From NCBI RefSeq assembly GCF_002240415.1, contig NZ_CP020028.1, forward strand, positions 4,985,501 through 5,049,500: a DNA stretch of 64,000 nt, given 5' to 3'. This document shows, one piece after another, positions 52,050 to 60,740 of this stretch (its first letter is position 1; each line of letters starts with the position of its first letter). Below the pieces are notes generated by a model that did no database searches, was not told the origin of the DNA, and saw only the letters and a program-made list of their open reading frames with translations. The stretch comes from Paenibacillus kribbensis (GTDB lineage: Bacteria > Bacillota > Bacilli > Paenibacillales > Paenibacillaceae). The translations under genes and the position numbers were made by a program.

Positions 52050-53864
52050 ATGAAATTTCATAGCATTCGTTCCCGTCTGATCTGGTTTCTGCTCATTGCA
52101 GTCACCCTGCCGCTGCTGCTGTCGATGACCATGACCTTCCTTCTCACCAAGCAATCTCTGCGAGAGCAAGCCACACAAGAAAATGAACGGCTTATTTTTC
52201 AGGGAATCACGAATTTGGATAACTATTTACAGGGATTGAATCGGGCATCGATCGGGGTCTATAATGACCCTCACTTTCTGCGCAATCTGGCCAAAATTCC
52301 CGATGATTACCGGGCTGTCGCCGAAATTTACACGACGCTGCAAACGATGCTGAATGCTTCGCCAGGCATCGATCAGGTGTATTTGCACTCTTTTCAGGCA
52401 GCGGAATCTACCCTGATTACCAGTACGGTCCCTCTTCGGGAATCCCGGCTGGAGGCCTTCCCCGGCTCTGTTCATTACGGTTCCTCCGGATTATTCATAC
52501 AGCCATCGCATAAAAAGCATTTGTACGGCTTTTCCGCGGTTTCCTATGCAGAACACGACACACAGCGGCAGGTATTTACACTCCATCGGGCGATTCGGAA
52601 CATTCCTTCCTCAGAGACGCTTGGGGTACTGGCCATAGATGTTCGTCTGGAGTCGCTACGCAGCATTTGCCGTCAATTGTATAATGCAGATACAGAAGAG
52701 CTGTTCTTGGTCGATCGGCACGGAACAATCATATATAGCGGAAATGAAGCGGCAATTGGAACACGCTGGAAGGAATCTGGCCTGCTCAAGCGAATTTCTA
52801 ATGAAGGCGAGCACGGAGTAATCGAGGATGATACGGCACTACACGTGTACGGCAAGCTGGATGCCAGCCTGTCAGGCTGGACGCTCGTTAAGAAAATCCC
52901 TAATCGAACGCTTTATTTACGGGCCACTCGCCTGACCCAGATCAATGTAGTTATTGCAAGCACAGCGTTGCTGCTAGTCATTGTCGCCACGCTATGGATT
53001 TCCATAAAAATTACGGAGCCCATCAAGCGACTGACTCGCTACATCAACCAGATCCAGTCGGGTCAGCTCGATGTAGACATTCAGGCCATGAGCAACGATG
53101 AGATCGGGGTGCTATCACGCAGCTTCAGACAGATGATGGATACCATCAACAACCTCATCTTGCGGGAATATAAGCTGGAGCTGGCAAACAAGACACATCA
53201 ATTGAAAGCGCTTCAAGCACAGATTAATCCTCACTTTTTATATAATACGCTACAGTCTATCGGAACGCTGGCTCTGCAGCATGAGGTGCCGCGAATCTAT
53301 TCTCTGCTTTCCTCCCTCGCCAAAATGCTGCGCTATAACATGCGGGATCATACAGTCGTTGCACTCAAGGAGGAGGCCGAGCATGTAAGGCAATATCTTG
53401 ATTTGCAAAAAGAACGCTTTGGGGAGCAATTAGAGGTGACTTACCAGTGGGATGATGAGGTGCTGAATGACCGCGTGCCTAAAATGATTCTCCAGCCGTT
53501 AGTCGAAAACTACTTCAAACACGGTGCTGATCCCCGACTGGGTCCCGGTAAAATTCACATGACAGGCTGCCGAATTCGCGAAGGAATTGTAAGAATTGCA
53601 GTGGAAAATAACGGAGCATCCATTCCGCAGGCCGAGTTGGAGCAGCTTCAGCATATGCTGAAACGTCCGCTGAAAGCCTACGAGGAGCCGAACACCAGCG
53701 AACAGGATTCCATCGGACTCCGCAATGTTCTATTGCGTATTCAGCTTCATTCGGAGGACGGTTCTAACACCCTGTCTGTAGACAATATTTTGCCCCATGG
53801 CGTTCGTTATACACTCGAAATTCGTACCGAAGCTCATACCGGAATTCATATTAAGGGAGAGTGA
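52050..53864 (+). CDS. YesM-type sensor histidine kinase
   Basis: A 604-residue membrane kinase: TM near 8-30, an extracellular Cache-like sensor (about 35-290), second TM near 295-315, HAMP (315-367; IKITEPIKRLTRYI) and His_kinase/HATPase domains. The phosphoacceptor H395 lies in QAQINPHFLYNTLQS, the LytS/YesM signature. It senses an external sugar or its binding-protein complex. ATG 52050 has AAAGGAG about 8 bases upstream. Its stop is 6 bases before the response regulator gene. Confidence 0.93.
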   Translation: MKFHSIRSRLIWFLLIAVTLPLLLSMTMTFLLTKQSLREQATQENERLIFQGITNLDNYLQGLNRASIGVYNDPHFLRNLAKIPDDYRAVAEIYTTLQTMLNASPGIDQVYLHSFQAAESTLITSTVPLRESRLEAFPGSVHYGSSGLFIQPSHKKHLYGFSAVSYAEHDTQRQVFTLHRAIRNIPSSETLGVLAIDVRLESLRSICRQLYNADTEELFLVDRHGTIIYSGNEAAIGTRWKESGLLKRISNEGEHGVIEDDTALHVYGKLDASLSGWTLVKKIPNRTLYLRATRLTQINVVIASTALLLVIVATLWISIKITEPIKRLTRYINQIQSGQLDVDIQAMSNDEIGVLSRSFRQMMDTINNLILREYKLELANKTHQLKALQAQINPHFLYNTLQSIGTLALQHEVPRIYSLLSSLAKMLRYNMRDHTVVALKEEAEHVRQYLDLQKERFGEQLEVTYQWDDEVLNDRVPKMILQPLVENYFKHGADPRLGPGKIHMTGCRIREGIVRIAVENNGASIPQAELEQLQHMLKRPLKAYEEPNTSEQDSIGLRNVLLRIQLHSEDGSNTLSVDNILPHGVRYTLEIRTEAHTGIHIKGE

Positions 53865-53870
53865 TCTGTC

Positions 53871-55496
53871 ATGAAAGTCCTGATTGTAGATGATGAAAAG
53901 CATGTGCGCCATGCCATTCGGATGCTCGTACATTGGGAGGCTTGCGGCGTGACCGAGGTAATCGAAGCCGAGTCGGGCGATCAGGCGATTGAGGTTATCA
54001 CCGCCCTTTCCCCACCTGTTGTACTCACAGATATGCGGATGCCCGGCAAAGATGGAGTAGCTCTGATGGAGTGGATTCAGGTCCATTCCCCCGCGACCAG
54101 AGTCGTGGTGGTAAGCGGCCATGACGATTTTGATTTGGTCCGACAGGCTATCCGCCGGGGAGGCATGGACTACATTCTCAAGCCTGTAGACCCTGTAGAG
54201 ATTAACGAGGCTCTATCCAAAGCCACCAAGGCCTGGCGAACAGCGGAGCAAGATCGGCGCAGGCAGACAATGCAAGCCATCGAAGTAAACCGGATGAGGC
54301 CGCACTATGCGGATAAGCTCTTGACTGAGCTGGTGTCCGGTACGACGAATACCGCTCTTTCCATCACGCCCTTGCGCGAGGAGCTAGGTCTTCCCGCGGT
54401 GATTCAAATGTGCAATGCAGCCGTGATGAGCATTGCTCAACTGGATGCCGATATGCTGGATAAATACAAAACGCGGCGTCCGCTGCTGAGCTTTTCCCTG
54501 ATTAACATCTGCAATGAGTTTCTCATGGCCTCCCAAACCGGAATTGCATTCCGCCATCTGGAGCGCATGGACGAAATTATTTTGCTGTATTGGGGCGAGC
54601 CGTCCCGTTGGCCGCTGCTGCTTCAGGATATCCATGCAGGGATCAGAACAGCATTGCGCTGCTATATGCATATCGGGGTTGGCTCTTTCGGTGCCTTTCC
54701 CGTGGCGGCAGCTACAGCCTACCATGAGGCTAGGCAAGCATTGTGGAAGAGAGATGTGTTGCAGGCCACCGCTTGGCTGCACCATAACTCTCTTGCACGA
54801 CAGTCCGTACGTCTCCCCCTACTGCCCGAGATAGAAGAGGAGCTGCGACTTAGCGCGCTTAGCTGCAATGCCAGTCGTGTAGCTGTAACGGTAGGCCGCT
54901 GGATAGCAGCAGTTGCCGAGTTGCCTTCGATTACGGTGGAGCAGCTTGCCGTCTGGAATCAGGAGCTGGATTGGATGCTGGCCCGTTGGCTGAATGACAG
55001 GCCCGGAGATACCGAAGGCGAGGAACTGACCGATGGAGCTGGCTCCATTCCGGCCCTGCCCATCGATAATCGTGGACTGCTATCCCTGCCCTTATGGAGA
55101 AAGCAGATCGAAAACCGAATGCTGGCAGCCGGTCAGGCACTTACACCAAGCCATAGTCCCAATAACCCGACGATCCATAATATTGCCCGCTATCTGGTTG
55201 CCCACTATAACGAGGATATTTCTCTACAGGATATGGCTAGCCGTTTTTACCTCAGCCGGGAATATATCTCTCGCAAATTCAAGCAGGAATACGGCGTGAA
55301 TCTGTCCGACTATCTGTGCCGAATCAGGATGGACAAGGCGAAGCTGCTGCTGCTGAATGACAAGCTGCGACTTCATCATATAGCTGGTATGGTCGGGTAT
55401 CAGGATGAAAAATATTTTGGCAAGGTGTTCAAAAAACTGGAGGGGGTCACGCCTGGCGAATTCAGAAAACGCCATTCTGCAAATCCTCATCCGTAA
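53871..55496 (+). CDS. YesN-type AraC-family response regulator
   Basis: A 541-residue response regulator: receiver domain (1-120) with phosphoacceptor D54 and K105-like lysine in YILKPVDP, a long middle segment (about 125-425) and a C-terminal AraC double HTH (about 435-535, DMASRFYLSREYISRKFKQEYG). With the kinase just upstream it should activate the divergent sugar ABC operon. Its last 35 bases overlap the 3' end of the convergent GNAT gene. Confidence 0.93.
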   Translation: MKVLIVDDEKHVRHAIRMLVHWEACGVTEVIEAESGDQAIEVITALSPPVVLTDMRMPGKDGVALMEWIQVHSPATRVVVVSGHDDFDLVRQAIRRGGMDYILKPVDPVEINEALSKATKAWRTAEQDRRRQTMQAIEVNRMRPHYADKLLTELVSGTTNTALSITPLREELGLPAVIQMCNAAVMSIAQLDADMLDKYKTRRPLLSFSLINICNEFLMASQTGIAFRHLERMDEIILLYWGEPSRWPLLLQDIHAGIRTALRCYMHIGVGSFGAFPVAAATAYHEARQALWKRDVLQATAWLHHNSLARQSVRLPLLPEIEEELRLSALSCNASRVAVTVGRWIAAVAELPSITVEQLAVWNQELDWMLARWLNDRPGDTEGEELTDGAGSIPALPIDNRGLLSLPLWRKQIENRMLAAGQALTPSHSPNNPTIHNIARYLVAHYNEDISLQDMASRFYLSREYISRKFKQEYGVNLSDYLCRIRMDKAKLLLLNDKLRLHHIAGMVGYQDEKYFGKVFKKLEGVTPGEFRKRHSANPHP

Positions 55497-56049
55497 TCGC
55501 ATACAGCACATGATCTTCCCAGACACCATTAATCTTCAAATAGTGTAGTGCCAGCCCTTCCTGGCGGAATCCGGCCTTTTCCATCACTCGAATAGACGGC
55601 GTATTCCTCGGCATGACCCCGGCCTGAATACGATGCAATCCCAGCTCACTCAAGGCATAGCGTACAATGTCTTTCACGGCGGAGGTGGCATAGCCTTGTC
55701 CGTGATAGGCAGGGTCTACAAAGTAGCCCAGATTCGCGTTTTGAAAAGGGCCTCTAGCTATGCCCGACAGCTCCATTCTGCCGATCAGCTTATCATTTTC
55801 CGGCAAAAATAGTCCAAACGTATATCCTTGTCCCGCTTGTGCAGCCTCAAGACCGACGGAAATCAGACGCGCCTGTTCTTCCAGCGTAAAGTAAGCCTCA
55901 GCTCGTTCCGGCTCAAACGGCTTGAAAAAATCAAAATTTGCACGTCTGATCTCTAATAGTCGTTCTGCATCACTTACTTGTAAAAGCCGAATTTGCAGCC
56001 CGGGATGGGTGGACTTTATCGAAGTCGAGCCATTGGCTTCATGTAACAT
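55462..56049 (-). CDS. GNAT-family N-acetyltransferase (RimJ/RimL type)
   Basis: A 195-residue acetyltransferase of the RimJ/RimL group: acetyl-CoA site region YFVDPAYHGQGYATSAVKDIVRYAL (Q-G-x-G/A) and RVMEKAGFRQEG. It acetylates protein N-termini or small amines; the substrate is unknown. ATG at 56049 has GGAGG 6 bases upstream; the frame is open to 56304 but without a better start. It overlaps the response regulator tail by 35 bases on the other strand. Confidence 0.9.
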   Translation of the reverse strand: MLHEANGSTSIKSTHPGLQIRLLQVSDAERLLEIRRANFDFFKPFEPERAEAYFTLEEQARLISVGLEAAQAGQGYTFGLFLPENDKLIGRMELSGIARGPFQNANLGYFVDPAYHGQGYATSAVKDIVRYALSELGLHRIQAGVMPRNTPSIRVMEKAGFRQEGLALHYLKINGVWEDHVLYAITDEDLQNGVF

Positions 56050-56110
56050 TTTCAGCCTCCTTCTTTCTCTGTTATTGATATGCATTGTAGTCATGGAATA
56101 CAGAACAAGA

Positions 56111-56147
56111 AAATACCCCGGATGCATGGAAGCGACCCAGGGTATTT
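56111..56147 (-). terminator. terminator of the old yellow enzyme gene
   Basis: AAATACCC pairs with GGGTATTT around a long partly paired middle; on the minus strand TTTTCTTG follows. Confidence 0.5.
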
Positions 56148-56162
56148 CGATCCATTCAAAAT

Positions 56163-57287
56163 TTAATCCGTAACAGGCAACCAGCCGGGAACCGTCGTCA
56201 ACGCCCCCCACAGGTAGTCCGGAATGACCAGCTCCTGTTGGGCTTGCTTGGACAATGTCGTACGAATGGTATCTTCTGTGCCGTTTTGCACTTTCTGAAC
56301 CCATTGCGGCTCCATCAAAAGCGGACGTCCCAGCGAAACAAGCGGCACACCTGTCTCCAGTGCTGCAAGCGCCTCGTCCGGTGTATTCAACGACCCAACT
56401 CCTATAATCGGCACACGGTTTCCAACCTTCTCATGGATGAGAACGGTACGTGAACGTTCGTCGCTACGGTCACGGAACGAACCGCCGAAGAAATGGTTTA
56501 CGGAAATGTGCAGGTAATCCAGTCCTTCGTCTGCCAAACGATCTACGAGTACCATCGTGTCGTCCAGCGTAATGCCTGGCGTGTGTCCTTCCTCAGGAGA
56601 CAAACGGTACCCGAAGATGAACGGTTGCTTGGCATGTGCAGCGATCACTTTTTTCACCTCATGGACAATCGCCAGCGGGAAGGCCATACGTTTTTCAAGG
56701 CTTCCTCCCCACTCATCGGTACGAATGTTGGAATGCGGGGAGAAGAACTGCTGCACCAGATAACCGTTCGCGCCGTGAAGCTCTACACCGTCATAACCCG
56801 CTTCAATCGCGCGGCGAGTCGCTTCGCCATAAGCGCGGATGACACGGTGAATATCGTCGGATGTCATTTCACGCGGCACAGGTGCGCCCTCTTTTTCCTC
56901 GGCTACTGCGCTGGCACTGATCGGCTGTCCGTCCGGAATTTGATCCGGTGGACAGAGGCGGCCGCCATGATAAATTTGCAGGATCGCTTTCGCACCCTCC
57001 CCATGAATCGTGTCAGCCAGACGACGCAGGCTCGGAATCATTTCGTCCTTGTCCGCACCAAACTCATTCACGAAGCCCTTGCCGTCTGGAGTTACATACA
57101 CGCAAGCCGTAATAACTGCGCCCACCCCGCCAGAACGTTCACGATAGTACGCCAGCTCCTGGTCACTAACCTCGCCATTTTCATGGGAAGCAAAATTAGT
57201 CATAGGAGCCATCGTGATACGGTTTTTCAACGTAACCCCAGATGGCAGGGTAAAAGTATCAAATAGAGGGTTATATTTCGGGTTCAT
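56163..57287 (-). CDS. NADH:flavin oxidoreductase, old yellow enzyme family
   Basis: A 374-residue FMN enzyme with a TIM barrel. Landmarks are LKNRITMAPMTN (FMN), ILQIYHGGRLCPPDQ, YDGVELHGANGYLVQQFFSPHSNIRTDEWGG and IGVGSLNTPDEA. Members reduce activated C=C bonds such as enones or nitro compounds. The physiological substrate is unknown. GAAGGAG lies about 8 bases ahead of the ATG. Confidence 0.93.
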   Translation of the reverse strand: MNPKYNPLFDTFTLPSGVTLKNRITMAPMTNFASHENGEVSDQELAYYRERSGGVGAVITACVYVTPDGKGFVNEFGADKDEMIPSLRRLADTIHGEGAKAILQIYHGGRLCPPDQIPDGQPISASAVAEEKEGAPVPREMTSDDIHRVIRAYGEATRRAIEAGYDGVELHGANGYLVQQFFSPHSNIRTDEWGGSLEKRMAFPLAIVHEVKKVIAAHAKQPFIFGYRLSPEEGHTPGITLDDTMVLVDRLADEGLDYLHISVNHFFGGSFRDRSDERSRTVLIHEKVGNRVPIIGVGSLNTPDEALAALETGVPLVSLGRPLLMEPQWVQKVQNGTEDTIRTTLSKQAQQELVIPDYLWGALTTVPGWLPVTD

Positions 57288-57476
57288 TCGTTCTCTCTCC
57301 TTCAGTTTAGGTCAAATCAGATATGAATTCGATCTTACTTTACTTCCATGGATAAAGCCTGTATACTACCGCTCACTTAAATACAGTGGTTATAATAACC
57401 ACAGTATAATGATCCACCTCTATAAAGTCAAATCCAACCTTTCTGACCTTCCTTAAATGTCCGGAAAACCTGAACC

Positions 57477-58427
57477 TTAATTGCTCCCACCTGTGCTATT
57501 CTTCTCCTCCCGGCGGGAAAACCAGGTGGCGAGCAACGAGCCGGAAATATTGTGCCACACACTGAAAATCGCGCTCGGTACAGCAGCAATCGGATTAAAA
57601 TGAGCGGCTGCCAGCGCAGCGCCTAATCCGGAATTTTGCATCCCCGTTTCCAATGTAACGGCTTTACGTTTGGAAAGATTCATGCCGAACAGCTTGGCAA
57701 ACCAATACCCGAGCAGGAACCCGATACCATTATGCAAAATGACTACCGCAAAAATAATCGGACCAGTTTCCAAAATCTTGCCCTTGCTGCCTGCAACCAC
57801 AATCGCCACGATCAGTACAATCGCCAGCGTCGATACAAGCGGCAGTGCCTTGACACTCGCATCCGCCTGTTTGCGGAATAGCGATTTGACGATAACGCCC
57901 AGCACAATCGGTACGATGACCACGATCAGAATATCCATAATCAGCGACTTGGCGTCAATATTCATCCAGCGCCCGGCAAGAAGGCTAATCATAGCCGGGG
58001 TCGCCAGCGGAGCAATCAGCGTCGACACTGAAGCAATCGACACACCGAGCGCCACGTCACCCTTTGATAAAAGAGTCATTACGTTGGACGCGGTTCCGCT
58101 TGGGCAACAACCTACCAGAATAACTCCCACCGCAATATCCGGTGGCAGCTGTAGTACCAACGCCAATACATACGCGAGAAACGGCATAATCAGATAATGC
58201 CCGACCACACCAATAGCTACATCCACCGGACGCCGGAATACTTCACGGAAATCTGCCGAGGATAGGGTCAGTCCCATGCCGAACATGACGATACCAAGAA
58301 ATAGCTGTATGTATCCTTTCAACCCTATAAACGCCGCAGGAAAGAAAAATCCCAGACATGCAAATAAAAGTACCCAAATCGAAAAGGTTCCTCCTACGAA
58401 TTTCCCTATTCTTTCCAAGCCATTCAT
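57477..58427 (-). CDS. bile acid:sodium symporter (BASS) family protein
   Basis: A 316-residue, nine- or ten-segment Na+-coupled transporter of the BASS/SBF superfamily. The family motifs FGMGLTLSSADFREV and GCCPSGTASNVMTLLSKGD (crossover helix) and ETGMQNSGLGAALA are clear. Bacterial BASS carriers often take pantoate or keto acids. The ligand here is unknown. GAGGAG lies about 9 bases ahead of the ATG. Confidence 0.93.
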   Translation of the reverse strand: MNGLERIGKFVGGTFSIWVLLFACLGFFFPAAFIGLKGYIQLFLGIVMFGMGLTLSSADFREVFRRPVDVAIGVVGHYLIMPFLAYVLALVLQLPPDIAVGVILVGCCPSGTASNVMTLLSKGDVALGVSIASVSTLIAPLATPAMISLLAGRWMNIDAKSLIMDILIVVIVPIVLGVIVKSLFRKQADASVKALPLVSTLAIVLIVAIVVAGSKGKILETGPIIFAVVILHNGIGFLLGYWFAKLFGMNLSKRKAVTLETGMQNSGLGAALAAAHFNPIAAVPSAIFSVWHNISGSLLATWFSRREEKNSTGGSN

Positions 58428-58674
58428 TCTACTTATCTCCTCACTCCTATATAAGCTGAATTTCAGGAATTCTCAATCCAGCATATAGTGGTTCAAATTT
58501 TTATCATTGTACTACATATGACTGCATATACATACAACTTTTTATGAATTTATTTGGATTATGCGGCTTTCTCCTGTTCGGACATATTGGGTAGCAAAAT
58601 GGGTATATTCATAATAAAAGTTTGTGACCAACTGGTCATTTTTGTTCATCACTCGACTAGGAGGAAATATCTCT

Positions 58675-59430
58675 ATGTCACGAAGACATCCATATACATG
58701 GTGGAATATCCTTGCATTCATCGCTGTGATCGTCGTTAATATCTTGGCTTCTACGCTTCCCATCGGCGGCAAGAACACAAATGCTGTATCCAAAATGTAT
58801 CCCACTTTGGCAACACCAGCAGGCTATGCCTTTTCCATCTGGTCGCTTATCTACCTGCTGCTCGCCTGCTTTGTCGTGTATCAAGCCACACCTGCAGGGC
58901 AAGCCAAGAGAAGTGTTCAATCCATCGGTATTTTCTTTATTCTAAGCTGTCTCTTCAACATCATCTGGATTCTCCTGTGGCAGTATATATATGTAGAGCT
59001 GTGCGTCATCGTCATGATTTTATACCTACTCTCCCTAAGCGTCGTATACGTACGTACCCGCACGCCACAACCCACTCGCGGGGAAATGTGGTTCGTCAAG
59101 CTACCATTCAGCCTGAATCTCGGTTGGGTATCCGTTGCTGCCATTATCAACATCGCGGGTGCCCTGAAAAAAAATGAATGGAGCACCTGGGGACTCCATA
59201 AAACTACATGGGCAATCATCATCCTGCTTATCGGCACCGCGTTAGCCATCATGGTCAGCTTCCCTTATCGTGACAGCATTTATCCCCTCGTATTCGTCTG
59301 GGCCTACGTCGCCATCGCCATCGGGCATCCAGACCATGAGAAGATACGGCTGGCCGCATGGATTCTGGCGGCAATTATTCTGGTGTACGCGCTATGGCTA
59401 TTCTTGGCCCGCAACCGTGATCGGGATTAA
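58675..59430 (+). CDS. TspO/MBR-family (tryptophan-rich sensory) protein
   Basis: A 251-residue membrane protein, longer than the usual 160-residue TspO and with about seven segments, like Bacillus YtaB-type homologues. It starts MSRRHPYTWWNILAFIAVIVVN and has SIWSLIYLLL and KLPFSLNLGWVSVAAIINIA. TspO proteins bind porphyrins and steroids; this long group is of unknown function. ATG at 58675 has GGAGG 10 bases upstream; an in-frame ATG at 58624 is rejected. Confidence 0.85.
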   Translation: MSRRHPYTWWNILAFIAVIVVNILASTLPIGGKNTNAVSKMYPTLATPAGYAFSIWSLIYLLLACFVVYQATPAGQAKRSVQSIGIFFILSCLFNIIWILLWQYIYVELCVIVMILYLLSLSVVYVRTRTPQPTRGEMWFVKLPFSLNLGWVSVAAIINIAGALKKNEWSTWGLHKTTWAIIILLIGTALAIMVSFPYRDSIYPLVFVWAYVAIAIGHPDHEKIRLAAWILAAIILVYALWLFLARNRDRD

Positions 59431-59457
59431 GGAATCAAGATCATTCACTAACAAGCG

Positions 59458-59510
59458 CAAACGGGTGCCCCTATTGCAGAGGCGCCCGTTTGGCGTGTCA
59501 TTTTTATTCT
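59458..59510 (+). terminator. terminator after the TspO gene
   Basis: CAAACGGGTGCC pairs with GGCGCCCGTTTG (one G-T pair), loop about 11 bases, followed by TGGCGTGTCATTTTTATT. It may also serve the convergent RidA gene. Confidence 0.7.
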
Positions 59511-59526
59511 AACGAGTCTATTGGAC

Positions 59527-59907
59527 CTATTCGCCCTTCCATGCAATGACTTCAATCTCCACCAGCGCATCCTTAGGCAGGCGGGCTACCTCCACCGCAC
59601 TGCGAGCCGGATACGGCTGCTCGAAGAAAGAGCTGTACACTTCATTGACGCTGACAAAATCGTTCATATCCTTCAGGAATACAGTCGCTTTCACAACCTG
59701 GTTCATGCTGCTGCCTGCCGCTTCCAGAATGGCTTGTACGTTGCTCAGGGACAGGCGTGCCTGCTCCTGTACGTCTTTACCGAACTCACCTGTCGCCGGA
59801 TTCAGTCCAAGCTGTCCTGAGGTGTAAATAAACCCGCCCGCCTCTACCGCTTGACTGTAAGGACCAATAGCGCCGGGTGCTTTTTCAGTTGCAATTGTTT
59901 TCTTCAT
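59527..59907 (-). CDS. ridA: RidA (YjgF/YER057c/UK114) enamine/imine deaminase
   Basis: RidA hydrolyses reactive 2-aminoacrylate-type enamines and imines made by PLP enzymes. The 126-residue protein has all family parts: APGAIGPYSQAVEAGGFIYTSGQLGLNP, the active-site arginine in PARSAVEVARLP (R105) and a final EIEVIAWKG. GAAGGAG lies 10 bases ahead of the ATG. Confidence 0.95.
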   Translation of the reverse strand: MKKTIATEKAPGAIGPYSQAVEAGGFIYTSGQLGLNPATGEFGKDVQEQARLSLSNVQAILEAAGSSMNQVVKATVFLKDMNDFVSVNEVYSSFFEQPYPARSAVEVARLPKDALVEIEVIAWKGE

Positions 59908-60022
59908 ATCTGTTGGATTCTCCTTCCTGATACTGGTTTACCGTATTATAGCACGGGAAGCTTAATGCCACTATTCCGCACTCATGCCCGCACTTATGGA
60001 TTACCGTATCCCGAACGTGGTC

Positions 60023-60697
60023 TTACACATGGTCATCCGCACCGATAACTCGAATAATATCATTCGGATAAATATGTACGCCGCTTGCCTGCGCGAGGGC
60101 AATTCGCACCATGGCTCGTGCGATGACCGAAGCCGGGATGGCACGGTATGGAGCGAGCTTGCCCGTCATCATGCCATCCAGCGCCTTCATGACAACAGCG
60201 GCAACGGCTTCGCCAAGACGTCGTTCTGGCCTCGCACCCAAAATGAGCGACGGACGGAACAAATGGAGCGCCGGCAATCCAATAGCGGCAAGCGCCTCTT
60301 CCGCCTCGCCTTTGGTACGATTGTAAAACACACGTGAATCCGGGTCGGCACCCATTGCAGAAATAGCGAGCATTTGCATTGCACCAGCTTCTTTCCCCAA
60401 ACGGGCAGTCTGAACCGGGTAGTCCAGATCTACCCTGCGAAACTGCTCCCTGGAGCCAGCCTTTTTCATCGTCGTCCCAAGACAGCAAAAAACATCATCA
60501 GCCCCTTCAAAGGCAAACGCAGCCTTCTGCGGCTGCTTCCAGTCGATAAGTGCCTGCTCAAGCTTGGGATGCTTGATTTCCAGCGGACGTCTGCCCATAA
60601 CCATGACGCGGTTATACTCCTTTTGCACCAGCAGCTCCCGCACAACATATCCCCCGACAAGCCCCGTTGCCCCTACAACGACCGCTTTACGTTCCAT
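60023..60697 (-). CDS. NAD(P)H-binding atypical SDR (HTATIP2/YbjT-like)
   Basis: A 224-residue protein of the NmrA/HTATIP2-like atypical SDR group: VVVGATGLVGGYVVREL (nucleotide loop), VFCCLGTTMKKAGSREQFRRVDLDYP and the YNRTKGEAEEAL segment with the usual Y-x3-K replaced by N-R-T-K after F/Y. It may act as a redox sensor or reductase; substrate unknown. GGAGG lies 7 bases before the ATG. Confidence 0.87.
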   Translation of the reverse strand: MERKAVVVGATGLVGGYVVRELLVQKEYNRVMVMGRRPLEIKHPKLEQALIDWKQPQKAAFAFEGADDVFCCLGTTMKKAGSREQFRRVDLDYPVQTARLGKEAGAMQMLAISAMGADPDSRVFYNRTKGEAEEALAAIGLPALHLFRPSLILGARPERRLGEAVAAVVMKALDGMMTGKLAPYRAIPASVIARAMVRIALAQASGVHIYPNDIIRVIGADDHV

Positions 60698-60740
60698 GAT
60701 AAACCTCCTTTCTCCACCCTAGTGCTCCTGCCATGATGCA

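Noticed and set aside
56050..56304. Extension of the GNAT frame upstream
   Set aside because: It crosses the terminator and 3' end of the flavin enzyme gene; ATG 56049 has a good ribosome site.
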